From Pirellulaceae bacterium (GTDB taxonomy: Bacteria; Planctomycetota; Planctomycetia; Pirellulales; Pirellulaceae): a stretch of 64,000 nt of DNA. A model generated the notes under the pieces. The model did no database searches and was not told where the DNA came from. It worked only from the letters and a program-made list of their open reading frames with translations. The stretch spans positions 372,001 through 436,000 of the forward strand of contig JAHBXT010000004.1 of the NCBI GenBank assembly GCA_019636385.1, in the 5' to 3' direction. Below are positions 1 through 7,655 of this stretch, piece after piece. Numbering within the stretch: the first letter of the stretch is position 1; each line of letters opens with the position of its first letter. The position numbers and the translations under genes are program-made.

Positions 1-2
1 CC

Positions 3-1265
3 CGCGCGAATCATGGTTGGACAACCGCCGGCTGGTGCCTGTGCATCGCCCTGGACCGCATGCAGTTGTTCTACGCAACGGAAGCTCGCGTCTACAGCAT
101 GCTTCAACTGCTGAGTCTGGTGGGCTGGCTGCTAGTCGCGCACAGCATCACCTCTGTTGGCTTGCGTCATCGGCAACTCGTTTGCTTGACTGCATGGACC
201 GTCATCGCTACGCTGCTGATCCACTTGCATGTCACCAGTTCGCTGGTCGTACTATGTCAATGGTTGTTGGCGGCGGTGACTGCAATCCGACTGCGCGGGG
301 CCGGACGTTTGTGGCTGACAAGTGCCGTCTGGCTGGGTATCAACGGCTGGTGGATTGCGGGCAGCGTGCACCCGGTCTGGCAGCGGCGACAACTGTGGTC
401 CGCATTTGCCGGACAAGCCGACTTAAGCGAACTGCTCGCTGTCTTTCCGTTACTGGCCATTCTGATGCCGCTGCTGGTTGCCTGGCTGATCGCTCGGCTA
501 CTGCATCGCCCTGCGGAACGTAGTCCCAGCGACTGTAGCATGAAGCATCATGTCTGGATGTGGGGATTTGCCGCGGCTGGTCCAACACTATTGGCATGGC
601 TCATTACCAGCTCTGGTATCGCGCCGCTGTTTCACTATCGCTTCATCATTGGCGGTGCGTTACCGCTGTATCTGCTCTCTGGCTACTGGCTGGTACGATT
701 GCCTGCCGGCCCGCTACGGTGGTCGGTTGTGCTAGCCACGTTGACTTGGCTGGTTGTCTCCCAAGGCACGTTCGGTCACTGGCTGCGCGGCCAGCCCATT
801 GGTATGTTGCGCGGCGAAGATTGGCGGCAGGCAGCCGCACTGGTTTCGCAGCGTTTCGAATCGCAGACACATCAACTGTGGTGCTACGCTGGCTTGATCG
901 AAGGCCACTGGGTCGAGCCGCCGTTGGCCGACCAGCAGAACCAGTATTTGAGTCTACCACTGCGTGGCTGCTACCGAGTGCAATCTTGTACACAAACGAT
1001 TGAGCCATCAGCACTAGTGGGCTCCAGTCGTTGGTGGGCAAGCCAATTGCATAGCGCCCAGCCACGCGGTGATACCGGCCAGCCACCATTGGCCCACTGG
1101 ATTGTGGCTCGCTGTCCAGCGGCAGCACTAGAACAACGCTTGCAGGCGGCTGGGCTTCACCATCAACCTCGATTACAACCAATCACCCAATTGGGGCGTA
1201 TCAGCGTCGTCTGCCTGCGATTGGCCAAGCAGGAGGAAGCGATCCCCGACGACGGCCAACCTTAA
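3..1265 (+). CDS. GT-C type membrane glycosyltransferase, C-terminal part (5' end outside the window)
   Basis: The reading frame is open from the first base, so the gene begins before the window. The visible 420 or so codons encode a very hydrophobic protein with about seven membrane segments and a C-terminal soluble domain. Near the visible start, shortly after an Asp-Arg pair, lies YATEARVYSMLQLL. This matches the conserved EAR-x-Y block that follows the first large loop in ArnT/PMT-like GT-C glycosyltransferases (GT39/GT83), enzymes that move sugars from polyprenyl-phosphate carriers on the outer side of the inner membrane. The catalytic Asp of the first loop is expected upstream and is not visible. 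The acceptor cannot be deduced. An ATG at position 60 could be mistaken for the start, but the frame clearly continues upstream. The gene converges on the minus-strand operon starting at 4875. Confidence 0.7.
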   Translation, partial: RANHGWTTAGWCLCIALDRMQLFYATEARVYSMLQLLSLVGWLLVAHSITSVGLRHRQLVCLTAWTVIATLLIHLHVTSSLVVLCQWLLAAVTAIRLRGAGRLWLTSAVWLGINGWWIAGSVHPVWQRRQLWSAFAGQADLSELLAVFPLLAILMPLLVAWLIARLLHRPAERSPSDCSMKHHVWMWGFAAAGPTLLAWLITSSGIAPLFHYRFIIGGALPLYLLSGYWLVRLPAGPLRWSVVLATLTWLVVSQGTFGHWLRGQPIGMLRGEDWRQAAALVSQRFESQTHQLWCYAGLIEGHWVEPPLADQQNQYLSLPLRGCYRVQSCTQTIEPSALVGSSRWWASQLHSAQPRGDTGQPPLAHWIVARCPAAALEQRLQAAGLHHQPRLQPITQLGRISVVCLRLAKQEEAIPDDGQP

Positions 1266-1374
1266 TTCAGGTGCCTAAGCAAGCACCCAATGAGACTACT
1301 ACACTAGCCACCACGTGTAGACGATGAAAATCATTCTCGCCAACCTGAACGCCCCGCTATAGCTACAGCAACCC

Positions 1375-1392
1375 TCTGGCGACACTAGCTAC
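1375..1392 (+). repeat. Dispersed motif TCTGGCGAC-type, copy 1
   Basis: TCTGGCGACACTAGCTAC lies in the 139-base gap between two convergent genes. Sixteen of its bases recur exactly, inverted, at 29054-29069. Confidence 0.6.
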
Positions 1393-1404
1393 GGATTCGA
1401 TCGC

Positions 1405-1995
1405 TTACGGATCGCTCAGGACATCGACCATCAAACGGCGGAGTCGCGCGCATCGTTCCAGCATAGCTTGGCTCTCCGCCACCTGACTCAATTCGTGATA
1501 GCGGGCAGCAAGCTGTGTTAATTGTTGAGCTGCTTGACTCAACTGATCCACCAGCTCCAGTTTCGCATGCAATAATTTGAACTCGGCGCTGGCAGCTGGT
1601 CGGTCTACAGTTGGTGTTGCTTTGTTCGTTTCAACCAACTTTGGGCCAGGTTCAGCCAGCTTCTCAGAAGACGCCACCGAGTGATTGGATTGCAGATTCA
1701 AGTCGTCGGCGCTGGATGGGAACTCATTGGACAGATGCTGTCGAATATGCTGCATCAGAGGATCGTCGGTGGGAACTGCAGTGGCTGACCGATTTTCCAA
1801 TGGTGGCGCTGCGAGCCGCTTTAATTGCTGTTCGGGACTGAGGATGTTACTCTTCGCAGGCGGCTCGGCCGCGATGCTATGTCGGGCGGCCACAGACCAG
1901 GTGACCCAAGTTGCGTTAAGCAACACCACCAGCGCGATCGCTCTGAGCCAGGCAGGCATCAACTGAAACTTTTCTATCAGCGAAGTACTCATCAT
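1405..1995 (-). CDS. Hypothetical membrane-anchored protein
   Basis: The family is not recognised. The 196-residue product has one hydrophobic segment at about residues 15-37 (PAWLRAIALVVLLNATWVTW), then a long polar, low-complexity region. The last 60 residues are rich in Leu, Gln and Ala and look like an amphipathic helix or coiled coil (LELVDQLSQAAQQLTQLAARY). It is probably anchored in the inner membrane with the helix in the periplasm. It starts two bases after the stop of the TlpA-like gene at 1998-3611, so it is the last gene of a three-gene minus-strand operon with two thioredoxin-like proteins. Two ATG codons (1995 and 1992) compete for the start. Confidence 0.6.
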   Translation of the reverse strand: MMSTSLIEKFQLMPAWLRAIALVVLLNATWVTWSVAARHSIAAEPPAKSNILSPEQQLKRLAAPPLENRSATAVPTDDPLMQHIRQHLSNEFPSSADDLNLQSNHSVASSEKLAEPGPKLVETNKATPTVDRPAASAEFKLLHAKLELVDQLSQAAQQLTQLAARYHELSQVAESQAMLERCARLRRLMVDVLSDP

Positions 1996-1997
1996 TA

Positions 1998-3611
1998 TTA
2001 CTCCAACAGTCGCCGAACTTCCGTCAACAGCCTTTCACCTCGAACATGCAATGCAGCTACATTGCCATCTCGATCAACCAGCAGCGTGTGCGGAAAAAGT
2101 GTGATGCCGAACTGCTCGGTCAGACTACGCGTATCCCCATCTAGCGGACGGCAAACGTTCCATGGCATGGGATGCGATTGAGCAAACTTTTGAACATCAG
2201 CTAGTTCATGGTCCATATTGATGCTTAGCACCGCAAAGCCCTGCTCGGACAGCTCGTCGTGTGCGCGCTTGATATGTGGAATTTCATTCAAACAAGGGGC
2301 ACACCATGTCGCCCAAAAATCTACCAGCATCACCTTGCCTGCGAATTGTTGCAAGTCCACAGTCTGCTGACTTAAATCAACTAGCCCTTCAATTTTCAGT
2401 GGTTGCCCCAACCACGAAGTACGCTGCCGATGCTCGTCGATGGCTGCTCGAATGACACCTGCCGAGGCGGCCAGCGGCAAACTCTCGGCTTGAGTCTCGA
2501 TCAGTCGAATCAAATCCTGACTGAGTGCTACATGGCCACTATATTCAATATTGGTGACAACTCCGGCGATCATTTCCAAGGTGACAGGGTTCGGAAACTC
2601 TTGGACCAAGCCGCGGGCCGCTACCAACACGGGAGTAGGGTCAAATTGAACGGCTTGCATCGACTGCAATGAAGCCAGAAAATTATCGACCGCCGGACTT
2701 TGACGGGTTAGTTGATTCCAGGCCTCATTGCGCAACTGTGCATCGGCCGATTGCGAGTAAGCCTCAAACACCTGCTGCTGCAACGGCTGCGCTTGCTGGG
2801 CGTAACCCATCTGATACAGCACGCCAATCACATGGGCCAAGCTGGTCATCTCCAGCCGCCCACGGTATTGCGGGTCCGAGATCAAATCGCTGGCAGCGCT
2901 CAGGACGGCTGTCGGGTCGGAAATAACTCCGTTTTGCAATTGCTGTATCTTGAACCCTACCAACACCACGTGAGACTGGTGGCGTAATTGATCATCGGCA
3001 TGACCGCTGAGTTGCGTAGCAAGTTCCTCCAATTGCCGTGCGGCCGCCACATCTTTCAATCCACTGAGATGGCTGAGGGCTACTAACTGTGCCTGGATGC
3101 CTGATTTGGCCTGCTCAGCGGAGGCTCCAGCCAGTCCTGCCAAGTGTTTACCAGCCTGCAGTTTCATTTGTGACAGACGCACTGCAGCATCTCTGGCTGC
3201 CTGCTCATGCATACGACTACTGGCTAGCAACACATCTTGAATTGCCCGATCGAGTTCACTCAGGTGTTGAATCATTCGCTGAGGATCCTCGGACTGGACA
3301 GGCTCAATGGCCAGCACGCGCTGCTCGATCAACGATGGCGGAGCCGTAGCAGTCGATGACGCCGATTTGGCTGGCGCGTCGGTGACCTGGGTTGCACTGC
3401 TGGCAACCGATGGCTGATTGTCAGGCAAGCTATCGAATTGAGTTTGTTGGCCTGAGGATTCCAATGACACCGTCGATTGGTTGGTAACTTGTCCAGCCTG
3501 CGTGCTGTGAGTTGTACCAGTGTCGGGCTGTGCGTGTTTAACGACGCTTCGATCGCAGCCCACCGCTACCAGCCAGCTCAACAAGCCTACGATACAGCAC
3601 ATTCGATTCAT
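1998..3611 (-). CDS. TlpA-like thioredoxin-domain lipoprotein
   Basis: The C-terminal 150 residues form a TlpA/ResA-like thioredoxin fold. It has the active-site motif WCAPC (Cys at about 437 and 440) in FWATWCAPCLNEIPHIK and a cis-Pro region in FPHTLLVD. Such domains reduce or isomerise disulfides outside the cytoplasm. The N-terminal 330 residues are an Ala/Gln/Leu-rich helical region of unknown role. The ATG at 3611 was chosen because it opens a lipoprotein signal (MNRMCCIVGLLSWLVAVGC) and lies seven bases after the stop of the upstream gene. The longer frame from 3746 would overlap that gene. The neighbour at 3619-4875 has the same domain, so this is a tandem pair with different N-terminal parts. 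The redox partner is unknown. Confidence 0.85.
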   Translation of the reverse strand: MNRMCCIVGLLSWLVAVGCDRSVVKHAQPDTGTTHSTQAGQVTNQSTVSLESSGQQTQFDSLPDNQPSVASSATQVTDAPAKSASSTATAPPSLIEQRVLAIEPVQSEDPQRMIQHLSELDRAIQDVLLASSRMHEQAARDAAVRLSQMKLQAGKHLAGLAGASAEQAKSGIQAQLVALSHLSGLKDVAAARQLEELATQLSGHADDQLRHQSHVVLVGFKIQQLQNGVISDPTAVLSAASDLISDPQYRGRLEMTSLAHVIGVLYQMGYAQQAQPLQQQVFEAYSQSADAQLRNEAWNQLTRQSPAVDNFLASLQSMQAVQFDPTPVLVAARGLVQEFPNPVTLEMIAGVVTNIEYSGHVALSQDLIRLIETQAESLPLAASAGVIRAAIDEHRQRTSWLGQPLKIEGLVDLSQQTVDLQQFAGKVMLVDFWATWCAPCLNEIPHIKRAHDELSEQGFAVLSINMDHELADVQKFAQSHPMPWNVCRPLDGDTRSLTEQFGITLFPHTLLVDRDGNVAALHVRGERLLTEVRRLLE

Positions 3612-3618
3612 GCGCGGT

Positions 3619-4875
3619 TCACTCAACCTTCTGGTCTGAATCGGAAGAGCTTTTGCTGCCATTGCCACTGACCACATCCTGGCTGTCCTCAACTCCGCCG
3701 GCGCTAGCGTCATTTTCTGCGGATGCTTCGCCATCGTCTGCAGCATCTGTAGGTGGTACTGCTGGCGTGGGTGTCTCGAACAACATCTGCATGAGTCGAT
3801 TCAATTCGCTTTGCCGCGCCTCAAGCGATACGACGGTACCTTCTTTGTTCAGTAACAGCACGGTGGGCAGTGCCGAGATTCCATACTTGAACGACAGTCT
3901 TTCCAATGGGTCTTCGGCTGCATCGTGAATCACCGGCCAGGGTAACGGATTATCCTTCAAGTATTGACGCAAAGCTTCAGCGTCTTCATCTAAGCTGATG
4001 CCTACGACTTCCAAGCCGCGCTCACGGTATTTTTCATAGTGCTTCTTGATCAAAGCCGCCTCTACTCGACAGGGTTCACACCAGGTTGCAAACACATCCA
4101 CAATAACAAACTTGCCGGCAAACCTTTGGGTGGTGATTTGCTCCCCCTGGATGGTGGTGGCGTTCAATTCGAAGGGCTCACCGAGCATATTCAGGCGACG
4201 TACCGATGCTTGTAGATTGAGCCGCAAGCTCTGCATCTCGTCGCGCTGGTCCTCCTTCAGCAATTCGTCCAGTAACTCGTAGACTTCGCGAGCCGGCTGC
4301 TTATCCGGTTGCAGTTCCAGCATTCCCGCTGCCAGCATTCCGGTTTGGATATCTTGTATGGAAAGCGGATTGCGACCTTTCAGAAAGTTGGTCAACTGAT
4401 CGACGATATCGGACTGCTCGTCTTCATTAAAAAACGTCAGCAGCGCGACTGACGAGATGATCGTATCCATTTCGGCCTGAGCGTACGCCGCATCCTCTTT
4501 GGATAACTTGCGCAGCAGCGCGGAAGAGGCCTGTCGCACAGCCGTTTGTTGAGCCTTATATTCGTCGGCCGATGTCGGACGCGCCGACTTGGCCGCAGCT
4601 ACGACTCGCTGCAATGTTGGCACATCGGCACCAGCCGGTATGGTCAGGTCCGGAAAATTCTGTTGGGCCTGTGCAGAGGACTCGGTGGCACCAGCAGGAT
4701 CCGCTTGAGCCATCAGCGAATGGGGCGGCATAACCCAACACAATCCTGCGACTGCCATGCATATCCGGCGCGCAAGCACCATGCTCCTATGCGTCTGTAT
4801 AGCAAAGCTCGTTAGAGCGTCGACCGCCCGCCCTGCGAAATTGCTCCTGCCAAACAACCATCGACGTCTAGCCAT
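3619..4875 (-). CDS. Secreted thioredoxin-domain (TlpA-like) protein
   Basis: This 418-residue protein has a hydrophobic signal segment at about residues 35-56 ending near LMAQADP, a helical middle, and a TlpA-like thioredoxin domain at about 230-375. The domain carries WCEPC (Cys 256 and 259) in FATWCEPCRVEAALIKK and the cis-Pro site ISALPTVLLL. The last 45 residues are very acidic and Ser-rich (DDGEASAENDASAGG), probably a disordered tail. It is the first gene of the minus-strand operon. An alternative start at 4782 would give a more standard signal peptide (MVLARRICMAVAGLCW). A GAGG ten bases before 4875 supports the longer form, so the start is open. It likely works in thiol exchange in the periplasm. 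Confidence 0.82.
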   Translation of the reverse strand: MARRRWLFGRSNFAGRAVDALTSFAIQTHRSMVLARRICMAVAGLCWVMPPHSLMAQADPAGATESSAQAQQNFPDLTIPAGADVPTLQRVVAAAKSARPTSADEYKAQQTAVRQASSALLRKLSKEDAAYAQAEMDTIISSVALLTFFNEDEQSDIVDQLTNFLKGRNPLSIQDIQTGMLAAGMLELQPDKQPAREVYELLDELLKEDQRDEMQSLRLNLQASVRRLNMLGEPFELNATTIQGEQITTQRFAGKFVIVDVFATWCEPCRVEAALIKKHYEKYRERGLEVVGISLDEDAEALRQYLKDNPLPWPVIHDAAEDPLERLSFKYGISALPTVLLLNKEGTVVSLEARQSELNRLMQMLFETPTPAVPPTDAADDGEASAENDASAGGVEDSQDVVSGNGSKSSSDSDQKVE

Positions 4876-4988
4876 AAAAAACAGACCTCAGTAAAACCAC
4901 ACACCGATTAACGCACGGTCCTATTCTACCCTCCAGCCGGCACCTTCCTAGTCCGATCATCCACTTGATTCTGAATCCGCCCACCCGC

Positions 4989-5032
4989 AAAAAAACAGCG
5001 GCTGCTTGAGTACCGCGTCTCAAGCAGCCGCT
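4989..5032 (-). terminator. Rho-independent terminator of the hsp20 gene
   Basis: A perfect 14-base inverted repeat, AGCGGCTGCTTGAG and its complement (4997-5010 and 5019-5032), has an eight-base loop. It is flanked on the left by a run of seven A (4989-4995). Read on the minus strand this is a strong hairpin followed by a run of U, 32 bases after the hsp20 stop codon. It is the clearest terminator in the window. Confidence 0.88.
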
Positions 5033-5064
5033 AGGCTTTGATCCTTAAATGTTGTGAAGGCAGA

Positions 5065-5523
5065 CTAGGTAGTCGCGCGAATCTCGATCTTTCGAGGTTG
5101 TTTTTCAGCCGACTTAGGCAGCGTGACCTTCAGCACTCCATGTTCGTAGTGCGCATCGACTTTCTGTGTGTCGACCTCACGAGGCAAGGCAACCAAACGG
5201 TAGAAGCTACCTTTAGTCCTTTCGACGCGATGAACGTTCTTCGTGTTTTCTTCGGTGATCGCTTCTCGCTTGCCAGAAATCGACAACTTGCCGTCTTCAA
5301 TTTCCAGCTTGACATCATCCGGCTTGACACCAGGCAAGTCGACCGATACCACGTAATCATTGGCTGTCTCGACAATATCCAGTTGAGGTGTGAACTTCTC
5401 ACCCTGGCCAGCGCGCAACACCGATCCGACGGTGCGCCCCAACAGCGAATCAAACATTCGCTCCAGGTCGGTCGAGAATTCTTCAATTGGCGTCAGCGAG
5501 CGATTAGGAATGTTCTGGTTCAT
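5065..5523 (-). CDS. Hsp20 family small heat shock protein
   Basis: The 152-residue product is an alpha-crystallin-type chaperone that binds unfolding proteins without ATP and passes them to DnaK/ClpB. The alpha-crystallin domain spans about residues 45-150 and includes TPQLDIVETANDYVVSVDLP, the DDVKLEIEDGKLSISGKR stretch and the signature GVLKVTLPK near the end. The length is typical of bacterial class A proteins. The ATG at 5523 was chosen over 5577 because GGAGAGG lies eight bases upstream and because the following residues (MNQNIPNRSL) begin as in homologues. No CIRCE-type inverted repeat is visible upstream. The gene ends in a strong terminator, so it is probably a single transcription unit. 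Confidence 0.93.
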   Translation of the reverse strand: MNQNIPNRSLTPIEEFSTDLERMFDSLLGRTVGSVLRAGQGEKFTPQLDIVETANDYVVSVDLPGVKPDDVKLEIEDGKLSISGKREAITEENTKNVHRVERTKGSFYRLVALPREVDTQKVDAHYEHGVLKVTLPKSAEKQPRKIEIRATT

Positions 5524-5693
5524 TTGACCTCTCCCTTTTGCAAGTGTCCCACCCCGCCTGGCTGATCGAATCTTCACGAGCGACCGATCGCTTTGTCAAA
5601 CTGGCAGGGTCAAGTTTGTACGGCACTGAATTATTGCAATCCGCGTGCCAAACTGCTGGTCGTCGTTAGGTCGCCACAGACAGGAGCGATAAC

Positions 5694-5711
5694 TCTGGCG
5701 ACGTTGGCTGC
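5694..5711 (+). repeat. Dispersed motif TCTGGCGAC-type, copy 2
   Basis: TCTGGCGACGTTGGCTGC lies upstream of hsp20. A partial inverted partner (TTAGGTCGCCACAGA, around 5666-5680) precedes it, which suggests a weak hairpin. Confidence 0.5.
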
Positions 5712-5819
5712 CAAGACAAGATTCTGCCGTCCGAGGTTGGCTACCAGTCACACGATTCTACTGTCAGCCCGAAACTCCATACACTCGCGACCAGCATCTA
5801 ACCTCGGCGGCGTCGCTCG

Positions 5820-6392
5820 TTAGCCATTCGATTGCCGCAGAAGCTGAGCAAGATAACTCAGCGGTTCAACTCGCTGTAGTCCTAGCCGTTCGGCAAGCCG
5901 CTGAATCCGAGTGCGAGCGTCGTCCAGTTTGCTTGGATCGTTAACGACGATTTCCACTTCTGCGAAATTGCCCAGTTGCTCGACCGCGTCGATGGTAACC
6001 AGAACATCACGTCCCTGGACGATCGGACTTTGATAGATGTGACGCACTTTGCGCACTGGCACGACCGGCTGAAATCCTAGTCGCTCTAGCAGAATCAGCC
6101 AATGCGCTGCGGGTGGGCCTTCATTGGCGACGGGCAGTTCTATCTCTTCGCGCGTCTTAACCGGCCCGGGTTGTCGCGGACCTTTGTAAGTCATAAAGGC
6201 TTGGCCGTTGACGCTGCGTAGCCGAAACGCCTCATCGGTCGCGCGGAAATCGCGGCAGGGGTGCTGCAAGTAGATATCCTCATGCTTTTCAACTTGCTGG
6301 TTCTCGAAACCATGCCGAGCTAACTGCTGCTCCAACTCGGCGACATCATCCACGTGAAACTTCAGTTCAACTTCCCATGTCTGCCAGTTCAT
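5820..6392 (-). CDS. CYTH-domain protein, class IV adenylate cyclase-like
   Basis: The product (190 residues) belongs to the CYTH superfamily, which covers CyaB-type adenylate cyclases and thiamine triphosphatases acting on triphosphate substrates in a beta-tunnel. The diagnostic ExExK motif is EVELK at residues 7-11. Further conserved charged residues follow in FRLRSVNG, MTYKGPR and KTREEIELPV, and VLVTIDAVEQLGNFAEVEI matches the typical C-terminal half with an acidic xE-E pair. The ATG at 6392 places ExExK near the N-terminus as in the family; the longer frame from 6455 adds unrelated residues. Sequence alone does not say whether it makes cAMP or hydrolyses triphosphates. It stands alone and is transcribed divergently from the redoxin gene at 6520. 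Confidence 0.85.
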   Translation of the reverse strand: MNWQTWEVELKFHVDDVAELEQQLARHGFENQQVEKHEDIYLQHPCRDFRATDEAFRLRSVNGQAFMTYKGPRQPGPVKTREEIELPVANEGPPAAHWLILLERLGFQPVVPVRKVRHIYQSPIVQGRDVLVTIDAVEQLGNFAEVEIVVNDPSKLDDARTRIQRLAERLGLQRVEPLSYLAQLLRQSNG

Positions 6393-6519
6393 CACACAAT
6401 TCCTCGAATGCAAACAATCTGTAGAATAATACTGTACAATTTCCGCTGACTGCATGCTGAGGCCAGTTGTCGCAGCAGTATCAACGTGGCGGGTCCATTG
6501 TTTCCAACGAACTCAAGCC

Positions 6520-7206
6520 ATGAATTCTTCTACCGACATTTCTCAACCGCCACCTACCATTTCAACCAATGGAGGGCTTGTCAGCTTAGGTGGCGCTGAC
6601 GAACAGAATACGACTGGTCATGCGTCGAATAATCCCTGGCTGTTTTTGATTGCCTGCGCTGCGTTCATGTTGGTGGGCATTATGTTCTTGGCTTGGATGG
6701 GCTCTGGTCCAGCCCCCCATGTAATCGGAAAGCCGTTGCCGACTGTGCACTTCCAACCACTGCTGTATGCACAGGAGGCTCTTTCATCTGACAGTTTTGA
6801 CGGCACAACAACGGTATTGTACCTCTGGGCACCTTGGAGTCAGGAGTCGCACCAAGGCTTTGCCAATTTTGTGCGCCTTTACCATCAAATTCAGCAGCAG
6901 CCCAATACCCAAGTCCTGTCGATCGCCTTTCCTGAAGACGAAATGAAAGTGGGGGAACTGCGCGATCAGACGCGGCGATTTCTTGATAGCTTTTCTGAGC
7001 ACATTCCGACGTATTATGACGCCGATGGTCAGAGCAGTATTCAATTGGCGCTGGTGATGCCCTACGGTTCTCTGGGATTTCCCACTACGCTGGTCGTCGA
7101 TCCCAGCGGAATCATTCAACGTGTCGCGGAAGGCAGTGACGCGGAACAGATGCACGAACTAGAACAGTACGTCGCTAGCCTAGCAATCCAGCCACTGAGC
7201 CACTGA
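6520..7206 (+). CDS. Membrane-anchored thioredoxin-like protein lacking the CxxC motif
   Basis: The 228-residue product has a polar N-terminus, one membrane helix at about 39-60 (NPWLFLIACAAFMLVGIMFL) and a periplasmic TlpA/redoxin-like domain. The fold is recognisable from TTTVLYLWAPWSQESHQGFAN (in part), a strand-helix pattern, and the cis-Pro site LGFPTTLVVDPSG near residue 190. Where active members have WCxxC, this protein has WSQES (106-110), so both redox cysteines are gone. It is therefore unlikely to be a disulfide reductase and may be a binding or scaffold protein. It lies upstream of the ABC export cluster in the same direction, 118 bases before the next gene. The start at 6520 was chosen by the N-terminal composition; the frame opens at 6454. 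Confidence 0.75.
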   Translation: MNSSTDISQPPPTISTNGGLVSLGGADEQNTTGHASNNPWLFLIACAAFMLVGIMFLAWMGSGPAPHVIGKPLPTVHFQPLLYAQEALSSDSFDGTTTVLYLWAPWSQESHQGFANFVRLYHQIQQQPNTQVLSIAFPEDEMKVGELRDQTRRFLDSFSEHIPTYYDADGQSSIQLALVMPYGSLGFPTTLVVDPSGIIQRVAEGSDAEQMHELEQYVASLAIQPLSH

Positions 7207-7324
7207 GGCGGGCGATCAATAAGAATTTGTTGGTAGCCACCGGCACCAGAGGGTGAAACTCTGATCACCCTTCCTCTGGCAACGGTAGGTAGCTGCCAGA
7301 ACGCTACCCGCCGGATTAAAGGTA

Positions 7325-7645
7325 ATGTTGGCCATGACTGAACCCCAGACTCCACAACCACTATTACCGCGTTTCACCATGCGGTGGTATTTTGTGACTG
7401 CCGCCATAATTGGTGTACTAATCACGCTAATTGCTCGTTCGGTCTACCAGCAATCTCTGGTCGCCGTTGGGCTGCTGCTACTGTTGGCGACGGGAATGTA
7501 TTTAACATTTTCGGCGCTAGCTTTTTTTGCCGCCTATTCGGTGGGAGCCATGGAGAAGCTGGCTGGCTCAAGCCAGCCGCAGCCCGAATCGCCCTTTGCT
7601 CAAGACACGTTGCCGCCTCAACTTCTGCCTCCAAGCACACGGTAA
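7325..7645 (+). CDS. Small two-helix membrane protein
   Basis: The 106-residue product is not recognised. It contains two membrane helices, at about 21-39 (YFVTAAIIGVLITLIARSV) and 45-72 (VAVGLLLLLATGMYLTFSAL), and a Pro/Gln-rich tail. It ends ten bases before the start of the large membrane protein at 7656 and is the first gene of a four-gene unit leading to an ABC-2 exporter, so it probably belongs to that complex. ATG codons at 7325 and 7334 are both possible starts. Confidence 0.6.
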   Translation: MLAMTEPQTPQPLLPRFTMRWYFVTAAIIGVLITLIARSVYQQSLVAVGLLLLLATGMYLTFSALAFFAAYSVGAMEKLAGSSQPQPESPFAQDTLPPQLLPPSTR

Positions 7646-7655
7646 CTCGAAACCC

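Noticed and set aside
646..1182. 178-codon frame on the minus strand inside the glycosyltransferase gene
   Set aside because: It overlaps the real plus-strand gene fully and has no ribosome site or family pattern.
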